Notes under the pieces: model-generated
Seen by the model: only the letters and a program-made list of their open reading frames with translations
The model's database searches: none
Told to the model about the DNA's origin: nothing
Origin: Nitrospira sp.
GTDB taxonomy: Bacteria > Nitrospirota > Nitrospiria > Nitrospirales > Nitrospiraceae
DNA length: 17,642 bases
Reading direction: 5' to 3'
Assembly: GCA_005116795.1 (NCBI GenBank)
Contig: SWDL01000280.1
Span: forward strand, 1-17,642
Shown: positions 1 to 5,916 of the stretch, piece by piece
How positions within the stretch are numbered: the first letter of the stretch is position 1
Layout: each line of letters opens with the position of its first letter
Made by a program: the position numbers and the translations under genes

Positions 1-470
1 GTAAAGAAGTTCCGCACGCGGTTGGCGATCAAGGACGATATTTTTTTCACCAGGCCATCTTGTCGTTCCAGCCTCCATCCGCACACGAGGTCGTGGGTTT
101 CAGTATGGGGGATCAGTTTCAAGATGTCCGCACTGTCCTGCTGGAGATCGCCGTCAATTTGAATGATGATGTCTCCGGAAGATTGCTTGAAGCCCGCATC
201 GAGCGCACAGGTCTTGCCGTAATTGCGATCGAGATGGAACACCCGAATTTGGGAATGCTGTCCCGCCAGACGGTCCAATTCGTCGCTGCTGCCGTCGGTG
301 CTGCCATCGTCCACGAAGATGATTTCGAACGGCCGAGTCTGCGAGGCCGCATGTGAACTCATGACCGTCAGCAGCCCCTCAAGCAGTGGAACGAGATTGT
401 CTCGCTCATCCTTGATGGGCACAACGACGGACGCCCAAGGACGGGCGGTGTGTGGGGAGGGCGAACTCAC
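1..470 (-). CDS. Family 2 glycosyltransferase, N-terminal part (runs off the left edge)
   Basis: The minus strand reads open from a GTG at 470 to the window edge, about 156 residues. An in-frame TAG lies just upstream of this GTG, so it is the earliest possible start; no clear ribosome site precedes it. The protein shows the GT-A nucleotide-sugar fold of family 2: ASVVVPIKDERDNL near residue 13, EIIFVDDGSTDGS near 49 (the DDGS sugar-nucleotide motif), then LDRNYGKTCALDAGF and IIQIDGDLQQD, in which DGDLQ carries the metal-binding acidic residues. This arrangement is typical of polyprenol-phosphate mannosyl/glucosyl transferases (DPM1, GtrB, ArnC type), which move a sugar from a nucleotide onto a lipid carrier at the inner face of the membrane. 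The C-terminal half, where membrane helices would lie, is outside the window. The sugar and acceptor cannot be told. The family call is firm. Confidence 0.9.
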   Translation of the reverse strand, partial: MSSPSPHTARPWASVVVPIKDERDNLVPLLEGLLTVMSSHAASQTRPFEIIFVDDGSTDGSSDELDRLAGQHSQIRVFHLDRNYGKTCALDAGFKQSSGDIIIQIDGDLQQDSADILKLIPHTETHDLVCGWRLERQDGLVKKISSLIANRVRNFF

Positions 471-520
471 TCGGGCATTCTAACGGAACACCGACCCGGC
501 ATCAAACGACGGGGAGACAT

Positions 521-562
521 GTGACGAGTGACCAGTGACGGGTGATGAGTGACCGGTGACCG
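521..562 (+). repeat. Six tandem heptamers, consensus GTGACNN
   Basis: Six consecutive 7-bp units lie between the glycosyltransferase and SulP genes. Five begin GTGAC and one GTGAT; the last two bases vary. The period is strict, with no spacer. The unit is far too short for CRISPR. A related array with consensus GTGANNN lies on the minus strand at 4070-4090. Confidence 0.85.
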
Positions 563-644
563 GTCGCATGGATCGTCCTCTCGCAGGCTGTGGGAACACG
601 CTCCCCGGTGCCTTTCGAGCGCCTTCCTACGACACGCTCGCGGC

Positions 645-3467
645 TCAGAGTGGAGCGTGAGCGTCGCCACGTTCGCCCATGTGCGCCGGCTTCGTCGGCA
701 CCACCAGCACCGCCGCTCTTGCCAGGTGCAGGACTGCGTGTGAGACGCTGCCGAGGATGACGCGTGTGAGCCCGGAGCGGCTCCGGGATCCGACCACGAT
801 GATGTCCGCTCCGATCTCCTCGGCATGCCGCGCGATACTGGGCGCGGGCGGTCCTATCACGGTCTCCGTCGAGACGGAATAGTCTTGCGCAGACAACCTC
901 GCGGCGACGCCTTCCGTGAACCGTTTCGCGTCGGCCTGTCTCTTCTCGCCCGCCCAGTCGGCCTCAAGGCTCCCGACAGGCCGTTCAAAGAACCGCATCA
1001 CATCGCCGGCCGTCTGCTCTTGTGACGCCTCGTCTGTCGAGACGACTCCCGGGTGGGGTTGCGCTCCCGGGGAGAGCACGGTGATGACCCGTATATCGGG
1101 CGGATGGTTGAACGGACGTGAGGAAAGAAACCCGATGACGGCCTCGGCGTCTTGAGGCCCCGCCACGGCCAACAGAACCCGGCGCAGCGAGGGCAGAGGG
1201 TTCTTCACGACCAATGTCGGACAGGCCGCATGGGTCACGATCCGATGGGACACGCTGCCGATCAGCATTTCTCCCATCTGCCCCAGCCCGCGGGCGCCGA
1301 GGACAATGCAGTCGGGCCGTTCCATGTCCGCCGCCGTCAGGATACTATCGGTCGGGCTCCCGACCTCGATGCGGGAAGAGACGACCCTCATGTGTCCTGG
1401 GAGACCGGCCTCCACCCGCTTGAGCAGCCGGTCCCCTTCTTCGTACGCCGCGCGTTCCTGCTTCGTCTGGAGATCCAGGGCGACCTCCGGCGTCATCATC
1501 GGAGCGGGGGTGTCCAGGGCGTGCAGCAGAATGACCTCCGAGCCGGCGGCGAGATGGACCATCGCCATGGCGGCCTTCTGGGAATGCTCGGAGCCGTCCA
1601 CGGCCAACAGGATACGCAAGGTTTTCTTCATCCCTGAGTCGAGGCGAATCGGGCCTGAGGCGACGGCAAGCGCCCCAAGCGCCGGAACAGGCGCGGCGGA
1701 TTCTGCCGCGCTCCCTTGCGCCCATAGCCGAGGGGACAGCTCGTGGTCGGAAAACGCGCGAAAGCGCTCCAGCCCGCTGATGGTGCACTGGTGGCCGGTT
1801 TGGAGGCATTGTTCTTGGAAATGGTGCAGATACTCCATCGAAGTGTGGTCAATAATCTTTCCCGAGGTGGTGACGCTGATGGTCGCGTTGCATTCGAGGG
1901 GAAGGTTCCCGATTACCTTGTCCAGTTTGATCAGGTTCATGCAAGTGATCGAAGAAAGATGGAGTTTGCAAGAGACACGACCGTCTCCGGTGGTGACCCG
2001 TTTCACGCTATCTGCTGCGGACATCACACTGCAACGTTCGCAAGCGCCACAGCCGTTTCCGATGGTGACCTGGATGACCGGGCTTGTGAACAATTCCGTG
2101 AGATTGGCCGACACCAGCCCGACGGACTGCCTGAGCGAGACCTCACCGGTCAGAAGTGGTTTGATCGGAGAGCCTAGGAAGAAAAGAAGCAGTGCAAACT
2201 TTACCACCATGCCGGCCACAATTCCGAACAGCAGATCCGTGGTCAGCAGCGTGACCGTAACGGTGACGACAAAGGCTACGAGCTGGTCCCTGCCGACACT
2301 GAGGATCTTCTGAAAGACACGGGGCTCGCACAATCGCCAACCGACGAAGATCAGCACGGCGGCGAGGGCGGCGAGCGGAATCCGATTGATCAAATCTTTG
2401 CCCGCCCATAAATAGATGGCGAGAAACACGGCATAGTAGCCGTTGGCCCACAGGGTCCGACCACCGGCCTGGACGTTGGCAGAGCTTTTTACTCCCCCGG
2501 GGATGATCGTCAACCCGCCGGCCACGCTGGACAGCACATTGGAGATGCCCATCGCCCTCAACGTCCGATTCGGGTCAGATTTTCTTCGAAAGGGATCTAT
2601 TTTATCGACGGCGGCGATGGTGGCCAGCGATTCGGTGCCGTCGATCAGGGTCAGCGTGACGACGATCAGCAGCACGCTGATCCACAGGTCCGGCCTCTGC
2701 CACACCCCGAGGAAATCGGGAGGGGTAATGCCGTGTTGCAAGACATCGTCCGGCAAGTGAATCAGGTAGGCCGGTTGAAGTTGGAGCAGCCAGCCCAAGG
2801 CCATCCCCAGACCAACGACCAGGAGAGGCGGCGGGATGATCGTGGCCCATCTGTCTTTTCGCTTGGAAAGGAAAAATAAGAGGAATAAGGAGACACCCCC
2901 AATGAAAAAGATGCCAGGGTCCAGGTGAAGGAGGTTCTCGGGAATCCGTCCGACCGCCGCCGGAACGGACTTGATCGGAGGCGTCAAGTGACCCACGAAA
3001 GCCGGAATCTGCTTGACGATGATCATCAGACCGATCGCCGCCAGCATGCCTTCGACTACCGAGATGGGGAAAAAAATGGCGAATCGCCCGGCCTTGAATA
3101 GACTCAGCACCACCTGCACCAAGCCGGTCAAACAGATGGCCACCAGCAGAAGAGGATAGCCCGCCGCCAGATCTCCGCTGCCGAGCGTGAGCATCCCTGC
3201 CAGCAGGGCAGGCGCGAGACCGGCGGCCGGCCCGCTGATCGTCACATAGGCCCCGCCGAGGAAGGGAAAGACCAACCCGGCAATGATGGCCGAGATCAGG
3301 CCGGCGATCGGCGGGGCTCCGGAGGCCACAGCAATGCCCAGCGAAAGCGGAAGCCCCACGAGGGAGACGAGAATCCCCGCCGGCAGGTCGTACCGCCAGT
3401 GCCGCAGGCCGGGCAGACCATTCTCAGGCTTTTCCACCGCTGGGGCCGATGAATCGATGGGCTTCAT
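645..3467 (-). CDS. SulP-family anion transporter fused to a STAS-like region and two universal-stress domains
   Basis: This is a 940-residue inner-membrane protein. Residues 1 to about 440 form the SulP/SLC26 transport core: the N-terminal LPAGILVSLVGLPLSLGIAVASG, GLVFPFLGGAYVTISGPAAG and many hydrophobic helices. SulP proteins carry sulfate, bicarbonate or related anions; the substrate is not readable here. Residues about 445-575 are a divergent STAS-like region with IIDHTSMEYL (Asp540), preceded by an unusual Cys cluster at 473, 476 and 479. A Pro/Ala-rich linker leads to USP domain 1 (613-754) with a perfect G-2x-G-9x-GS nucleotide motif (GARG...GS), then USP domain 2 (about 757-930) with GSRS...GS, lacking the second Gly. 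The frame is open further upstream to 3545, but a promoter at 3493-3521 lies inside that extension, so the ATG at 3467 is chosen. USP1 begins at a Met (1631), suggesting fusion of two once-separate genes. Domain calls are firm; function is inferred. Confidence 0.92.
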   Translation of the reverse strand: MKPIDSSAPAVEKPENGLPGLRHWRYDLPAGILVSLVGLPLSLGIAVASGAPPIAGLISAIIAGLVFPFLGGAYVTISGPAAGLAPALLAGMLTLGSGDLAAGYPLLLVAICLTGLVQVVLSLFKAGRFAIFFPISVVEGMLAAIGLMIIVKQIPAFVGHLTPPIKSVPAAVGRIPENLLHLDPGIFFIGGVSLFLLFFLSKRKDRWATIIPPPLLVVGLGMALGWLLQLQPAYLIHLPDDVLQHGITPPDFLGVWQRPDLWISVLLIVVTLTLIDGTESLATIAAVDKIDPFRRKSDPNRTLRAMGISNVLSSVAGGLTIIPGGVKSSANVQAGGRTLWANGYYAVFLAIYLWAGKDLINRIPLAALAAVLIFVGWRLCEPRVFQKILSVGRDQLVAFVVTVTVTLLTTDLLFGIVAGMVVKFALLLFFLGSPIKPLLTGEVSLRQSVGLVSANLTELFTSPVIQVTIGNGCGACERCSVMSAADSVKRVTTGDGRVSCKLHLSSITCMNLIKLDKVIGNLPLECNATISVTTSGKIIDHTSMEYLHHFQEQCLQTGHQCTISGLERFRAFSDHELSPRLWAQGSAAESAAPVPALGALAVASGPIRLDSGMKKTLRILLAVDGSEHSQKAAMAMVHLAAGSEVILLHALDTPAPMMTPEVALDLQTKQERAAYEEGDRLLKRVEAGLPGHMRVVSSRIEVGSPTDSILTAADMERPDCIVLGARGLGQMGEMLIGSVSHRIVTHAACPTLVVKNPLPSLRRVLLAVAGPQDAEAVIGFLSSRPFNHPPDIRVITVLSPGAQPHPGVVSTDEASQEQTAGDVMRFFERPVGSLEADWAGEKRQADAKRFTEGVAARLSAQDYSVSTETVIGPPAPSIARHAEEIGADIIVVGSRSRSGLTRVILGSVSHAVLHLARAAVLVVPTKPAHMGERGDAHAPL

Positions 3468-3492
3468 TGCGTTCTTTCCCCGCCCTTTTTTT

Positions 3493-3521
3493 ATTATAAG
3501 CCTACAAGATAGAAAGGCCAA
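3493..3521 (-). promoter_or_regulatory. Sigma70-type promoter of the SulP-USP gene
   Basis: On the minus strand there is a perfect -10 TATAAT (3493-3498) and a -35 TTGGCC (3516-3521) with a 17-bp spacer. The ATG at 3467 follows 25 bp after the -10, preceded by the purine-rich GGGGAAAG, which could serve as a ribosome site. A transcript from here excludes the longer start at 3545. Confidence 0.65.
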
Positions 3522-3572
3522 CAAGAAACCCGCTAAGGGATTCATGTTGGCCTACTATGCTATGCGCTCACC

Positions 3573-3599
3573 TTGAACCGGTTGAACCAGATACGAAAG
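3573..3599 (+). repeat. Short 9-bp-period repeat upstream of the SulP gene
   Basis: There are two adjacent nonamers, TTGAACCGG and TTGAACCAG, and a degenerate third, ATACGAAAG. The AACCRG core resembles the nonamers upstream of the PhoD gene when those are read on the minus strand (ACACACCGG, ACAAACCAA). Only two units are good, so as a repeat family member this is tentative. Confidence 0.45.
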
Positions 3600-3706
3600 G
3601 AAGGAAGAAGTAGGATCAGGAGGGCCGTCATGGAAGAGTCATCGCCGCACCGCTTCGAGATTTGTTGCTCCCAATCACCCCCTCGATGCTCCCATCGTTT
3701 CAGCGA

Positions 3707-4018
3707 TCAGGCAGAGCGTGAAGGTGTCTTGGAGTCGCCGGCAGGCTCGGGCGACGGCTGAGTGAGATTCGTCACTTGGCTGATCTCCTCCTCCGCGTCC
3801 TTCATCGTGACCTGGAGATCCTGCTCAACCTGCTTGACCTCTTGCTGAATCAAATTGACTTCCGGCTCAACGGTCTTCCTGAGATCGTCCGCCGTCTCTT
3901 TGAGTCCCTTGACCGCCTTGCCGATCTGACGTCCGATCTCCGGCAATTGATTGGGGCCAAAGAGCAGAAACGCGATCACCAGAATGATGAGAATTTCGCC
4001 GGCGCCCAGTCCAAACAT
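3707..4018 (-). CDS. TatA/TatB-family twin-arginine translocase subunit (TatB-like)
   Basis: A 103-residue single-pass membrane protein. Its N-terminus MFGLGAGEILIILVIAFLLF is a transmembrane helix, followed by the Tat hinge GPNQLP (21-26), the amphipathic helix EIGRQIGKAVKGLKE and a long charged, coiled-coil-prone tail (45-85). Tat subunits export folded proteins carrying a twin-arginine signal. The GPxxLP hinge and acidic extended tail lean towards TatB; the KAVKGLK segment is shared with TatA/E, so the subtype is uncertain. A GTG at 4069 would add 17 residues, but members of this family start directly before the helix, so the ATG at 4018 is chosen, although no clear ribosome site precedes it. 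It lies 54 bp after tatA on the same strand and is presumably co-transcribed. No tatC is in the window. Confidence 0.85.
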   Translation of the reverse strand: MFGLGAGEILIILVIAFLLFGPNQLPEIGRQIGKAVKGLKETADDLRKTVEPEVNLIQQEVKQVEQDLQVTMKDAEEEISQVTNLTQPSPEPAGDSKTPSRSA

Positions 4019-4069
4019 TTGCGTGAATCGTGAAGCGCTAGAAACAAAGCGTCTTCCGCCCGAAGCCAC

Positions 4070-4090
4070 CCATCACGCATCACCCTTCAC
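4070..4090 (-). repeat. Three tandem heptamers (GTGANNN) forming the end of tatA
   Basis: Read on the minus strand, the units are GTGAAGG, GTGATGC and GTGATGG, followed by a partial GTGGCTT. They match the GTGACNN array at 521-562. Translation of the first units gives the last residues of TatA (VKGDA) and its TGA stop, so the repeat provides the gene's end. Confidence 0.65.
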
Positions 4091-4357
4091 GCCCTTATAC
4101 CCCTGCTTTGCCGGCTGCTGGGCGGTTGTGGTCGGCTGGGCCGACTGCGCCTGTGCCGGCGGCAACCGGGTCTGTGCCCCTGCCTGGTCCGGCGTGGGAG
4201 TCACGTCCACCGCATCCGCCTCATGGACCGTCTTCTTGAATCCCTTGATGGCCTTGCCGAGTCCTTCACCGAGTTGGGGCAATTTCCCCGCGCCGAAAAC
4301 GATCAGCACGATGAGGAGGATCAGCAGCAGTTCCATCCACCCGAATGATCCGAACAT
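4073..4357 (-). CDS. tatA: Twin-arginine translocase pore subunit TatA
   Basis: A 94-residue protein with textbook TatA layout: N-terminal helix FGWMELLLILLIVLIVF, the hinge GAGKLPQLGEGLGKAIKGFKK (residues 22-42) containing the family's FGxGKLPxLGxGLGKAIKGFK signature, then a low-complexity Pro/Gln/Thr/Ala tail. TatA oligomerises to form the passage for folded proteins through the cytoplasmic membrane, driven by the proton-motive force. The start is well supported: GGAG lies 4 bases before the ATG. It is the first gene of a likely tatA-tatB-like operon and ends inside a heptamer repeat, which explains the atypical last residues (GYKGVKGDA). Gene identity is firm. Confidence 0.93.
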   Translation of the reverse strand: MFGSFGWMELLLILLIVLIVFGAGKLPQLGEGLGKAIKGFKKTVHEADAVDVTPTPDQAGAQTRLPPAQAQSAQPTTTAQQPAKQGYKGVKGDA

Positions 4358-4386
4358 TCGCTCCGTTCCCTTCTGTCACCCACTCA

Positions 4387-4404
4387 GGCGGTGGGGACAC
4401 CGCC
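4387..4404. other. 7-bp perfect hairpin in the tatA leader region
   Basis: GGCGGTG and CACCGCC flank a GGGA loop. There is no T-tract on either side. It lies between the thrH stop and the tatA start, so it may be a weak terminator for thrH or a structure in the tatA leader. Confidence 0.4.
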
Positions 4405-4483
4405 TGCATCAGGAAATGGTCTCACCTCTGCCCGCTCACTGAACGAACTGTCGAGAAAGCGGCAGGCCACGAAACACATGCAT

Positions 4484-4513
4484 AAGCTACTTGGAAAACA
4501 CGTACAGAGTCAA
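4484..4513 (-). promoter_or_regulatory. Possible sigma70-type promoter for the tat genes
   Basis: On the minus strand, TTGACT (4508-4513) and TAGCTT (4484-4489) are separated by 18 bp, upstream of tatA and downstream of the thrH stop. The -35 matches well; the -10 matches only in its key first, second and last bases. Confidence 0.35.
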
Positions 4514-4551
4514 GAATTTTGTGGCCCTCCAGGCTGAGACCTTGCGCGCTC

Positions 4552-5172
4552 CTACCATGTCAGCCACCCGGTCTTGCCGAGCTGCTCGCGAAGCTCGGCG
4601 TACGTCCGCGTGACCGGGATCTGAGGAAACTCCTTCACGATCTTGTCGGGAGGGCGGAAGAAAATTCCGGCGTCGGCTTCGAGCAACATGGGCGTGTCGT
4701 TGTACGCATCGCCGATCGCGACGGTCTTGAAGTACAAACTCTTGAGGGCGACGATGGCTTGCCGCTTCTGGTTCCGTTGGCGGAGGTAGTAGGCGCTGAT
4801 GCGGCCTCCCTGATCGACCTCCAGCCGGTTGCAGAAGAGCGCCGGATAGCCGAATTGCCGCATGAGCGGCGCGGCAAATTCGTAAAAGGTGTCCGACAGC
4901 ACGACGACCTGGCACCGCTCCCGCAGCCAATCCACGAACTCCACCGCGCCTTCCAAGGGACTCAGCCTGCCGATCACCTCTTGAAGGTCGGCCAGCTTGA
5001 GTCCGTGATGATCGAGGATGCCGAGGCGGCGTTTCATCAGCGCATCGTAATCGGGAACATCCCTGGTGGTCAGCCGGAGATCGGCAATCCCCGTCTTGTC
5101 CGCGACGTTGATCCAGATCTCCGGAGTCAGCACCCCTTCCATGTCCAGACATGCAATCACAGGCTCATGCAT
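4552..5172 (-). CDS. thrH: Phosphoserine phosphatase / homoserine phosphotransferase ThrH (HAD family)
   Basis: A 206-residue cytoplasmic HAD enzyme, matching the usual ThrH length of about 205. It hydrolyses phosphoserine in serine synthesis and can pass the phosphate to homoserine. Motif I is CLDMEGVLTPEIW: Asp10 is the nucleophile, and Glu12 replaces the usual second Asp, a ThrH hallmark. TTRDVPDYDALMKRRL (35-50) is characteristic of the family. Motif II is VVLSDTFYEF (Ser93), and motif III/IV is AIGDAYNDTPML with Asp155 and Asp159. The frame is open to an ATG at 5247, but the ATG at 5172 aligns with family N-termini and has AAAGGAG 11 bases upstream. The gene sits upstream of tatA with 194 bp between; no functional link is evident. 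Confidence 0.93.
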   Translation of the reverse strand: MHEPVIACLDMEGVLTPEIWINVADKTGIADLRLTTRDVPDYDALMKRRLGILDHHGLKLADLQEVIGRLSPLEGAVEFVDWLRERCQVVVLSDTFYEFAAPLMRQFGYPALFCNRLEVDQGGRISAYYLRQRNQKRQAIVALKSLYFKTVAIGDAYNDTPMLLEADAGIFFRPPDKIVKEFPQIPVTRTYAELREQLGKTGWLTW

Positions 5173-5256
5173 ATGCTCTATGGCTCCTTTGTCGAGTGGT
5201 AGGGTATCTCTCAACTTCAGGTCATGGGCGAGAGGCTTATGGGCCATATCCGAAAA

Positions 5257-5291
5257 GGCGATCGGCCATGGGCGATCGGCGATAGGTCACT
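5257..5291 (+). repeat. Five tandem heptamers, consensus GGCGATC
   Basis: Consecutive 7-bp units are GGCGATC, GGCCATG, GGCGATC, GGCGATA and GGTCACT. The array lies upstream of thrH in the thrH-5548 divergent spacer. It differs in sequence from the GTGACNN array but shares its strict 7-bp period. Confidence 0.7.
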
Positions 5292-5323
5292 GATCAGTTT
5301 CCGGACACAGTATTCAGTCGTCA

Positions 5324-5351
5324 ACGCAGCACTCGATACCGAGTGCTGCGT
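5324..5351. other. 12-bp perfect inverted repeat (strong hairpin)
   Basis: The arm ACGCAGCACTCG (5324-5335) pairs fully with CGAGTGCTGCGT (5340-5351) around an ATAC loop. Outer ATTCA (5312-5316) could pair with TGAAT (5351-5355) across a bulge as an alternative base. No T-tract follows on either strand, so an intrinsic terminator is unlikely. It lies in the spacer between divergent thrH and the small gene at 5548; an operator, a leader structure or a small repeat element are all possible. Confidence 0.6.
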
Positions 5352-5444
5352 GAATTATCTTAGAGAACCCCCCACAAGGGGTCAAGGCAGCGCATGCGGA
5401 CTTGCGGCTGGTCAGCCGGTGGCAGATAATGAGGGGCTCGACGA

Positions 5445-5471
5445 GCGAGAAAAGCGTGAAAGGCGAGAACC
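5445..5471 (+). repeat. Three tandem nonamers (GCGWGAAMV type)
   Basis: The adjacent 9-bp units GCGAGAAAA, GCGTGAAAG and GCGAGAACC lie in the spacer upstream of the gene at 5548. The period is strict over three units. Confidence 0.55.
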
Positions 5472-5500
5472 CTGCGATGGCAGATGATGAGTGGACCCAC

Positions 5501-5536
5501 CGGCACGTCACGCTCGTCTCGCGTTTCTCTCATGTC
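5501..5536 (-). repeat. Four degenerate nonamers in opposite orientation
   Basis: Read on the minus strand, the units are GACATGAGA, GAAACGCGA, GACGAGCGT and GACGTGCCG. They are similar in composition and period to the plus-strand array at 5445-5471 but inverted, so the two could partly fold together. The units are degenerate. Confidence 0.4.
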
Positions 5537-5547
5537 ACGCTGAGGCC

Positions 5548-5916
5548 ATGAAGCTCAACGGCCACCAGATCGGTCTCCTGAAATCCTACATGATGGACCT
5601 GGTCGAGCAGGCGAGGCAGGATGAACAGACTCAACGGTCCTTCGGCTTTTCCGCCGCGGCGTACAGAGCTGATCAAGCCCTGTCCGATCTTCTCGCCATC
5701 CTGGATGATCGAGTCGAGTCTGAAGGAGTCCAGGTCGGACTTCCCGCGGAGTTTTTCCATCAGATGTGGACGCTGTGCAATGAGGCTCAGCCGCATCTTC
5801 GTGACCAGGTCTGGCTGGAATCCACATTCGACGGGACATCTTCATCCAAATCCACGGTCCGTGAACAGACCTATCGGGCCTTGATGACCTATCTGGAGCG
5901 ACAATGCCGGCCATAG
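5548..5916 (+). CDS. Small unrecognised cytoplasmic protein, coupled to the sugar dehydrogenase
   Basis: A 122-residue protein that I do not recognise. It has no signal peptide, membrane helix or cysteine motif (one Cys near the middle and one near the end). It looks mostly helical, with MKLNGHQIGLLKSYMMDLVE at the start and AYRADQALSDLLAILDDRVE in the middle. The frame is open from an ATG at 5491, but that stretch is repeat-derived; the ATG at 5548 has GAGG immediately upstream (2-base spacing, tight) and gives a sensible N-terminus. Its last 13 bases overlap the start of the PQQ-dehydrogenase gene, so the two are probably co-translated. The coding status rests on this overlap and on a composition unlike the flanking spacer. 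Confidence 0.65.
   Translation: MKLNGHQIGLLKSYMMDLVEQARQDEQTQRSFGFSAAAYRADQALSDLLAILDDRVESEGVQVGLPAEFFHQMWTLCNEAQPHLRDQVWLESTFDGTSSSKSTVREQTYRALMTYLERQCRP

Noticed and set aside
521..562. CRISPR array
   Set aside because: The units are 7 bp and contiguous with no spacers, and no cas genes are nearby. The same applies to the other short-period arrays.
1306..2313. Long open frame (335 codons) on the plus strand
   Set aside because: It lies wholly antisense to the SulP-USP gene, whose domains are unmistakable; its product is Ser/Arg-rich with no recognisable fold.
3468..3545. Longer SulP start adding 26 residues
   Set aside because: The best promoter in the region lies within this stretch, so it would not be transcribed from it.
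4019..4069. GTG start adding 17 residues to the TatB-like protein
   Set aside because: Tat subunits begin directly at the membrane helix; the GTG is part of the heptamer repeat.
4519..5202. Plus-strand open frame of 227 codons
   Set aside because: It is antisense to thrH, which carries all HAD motifs.
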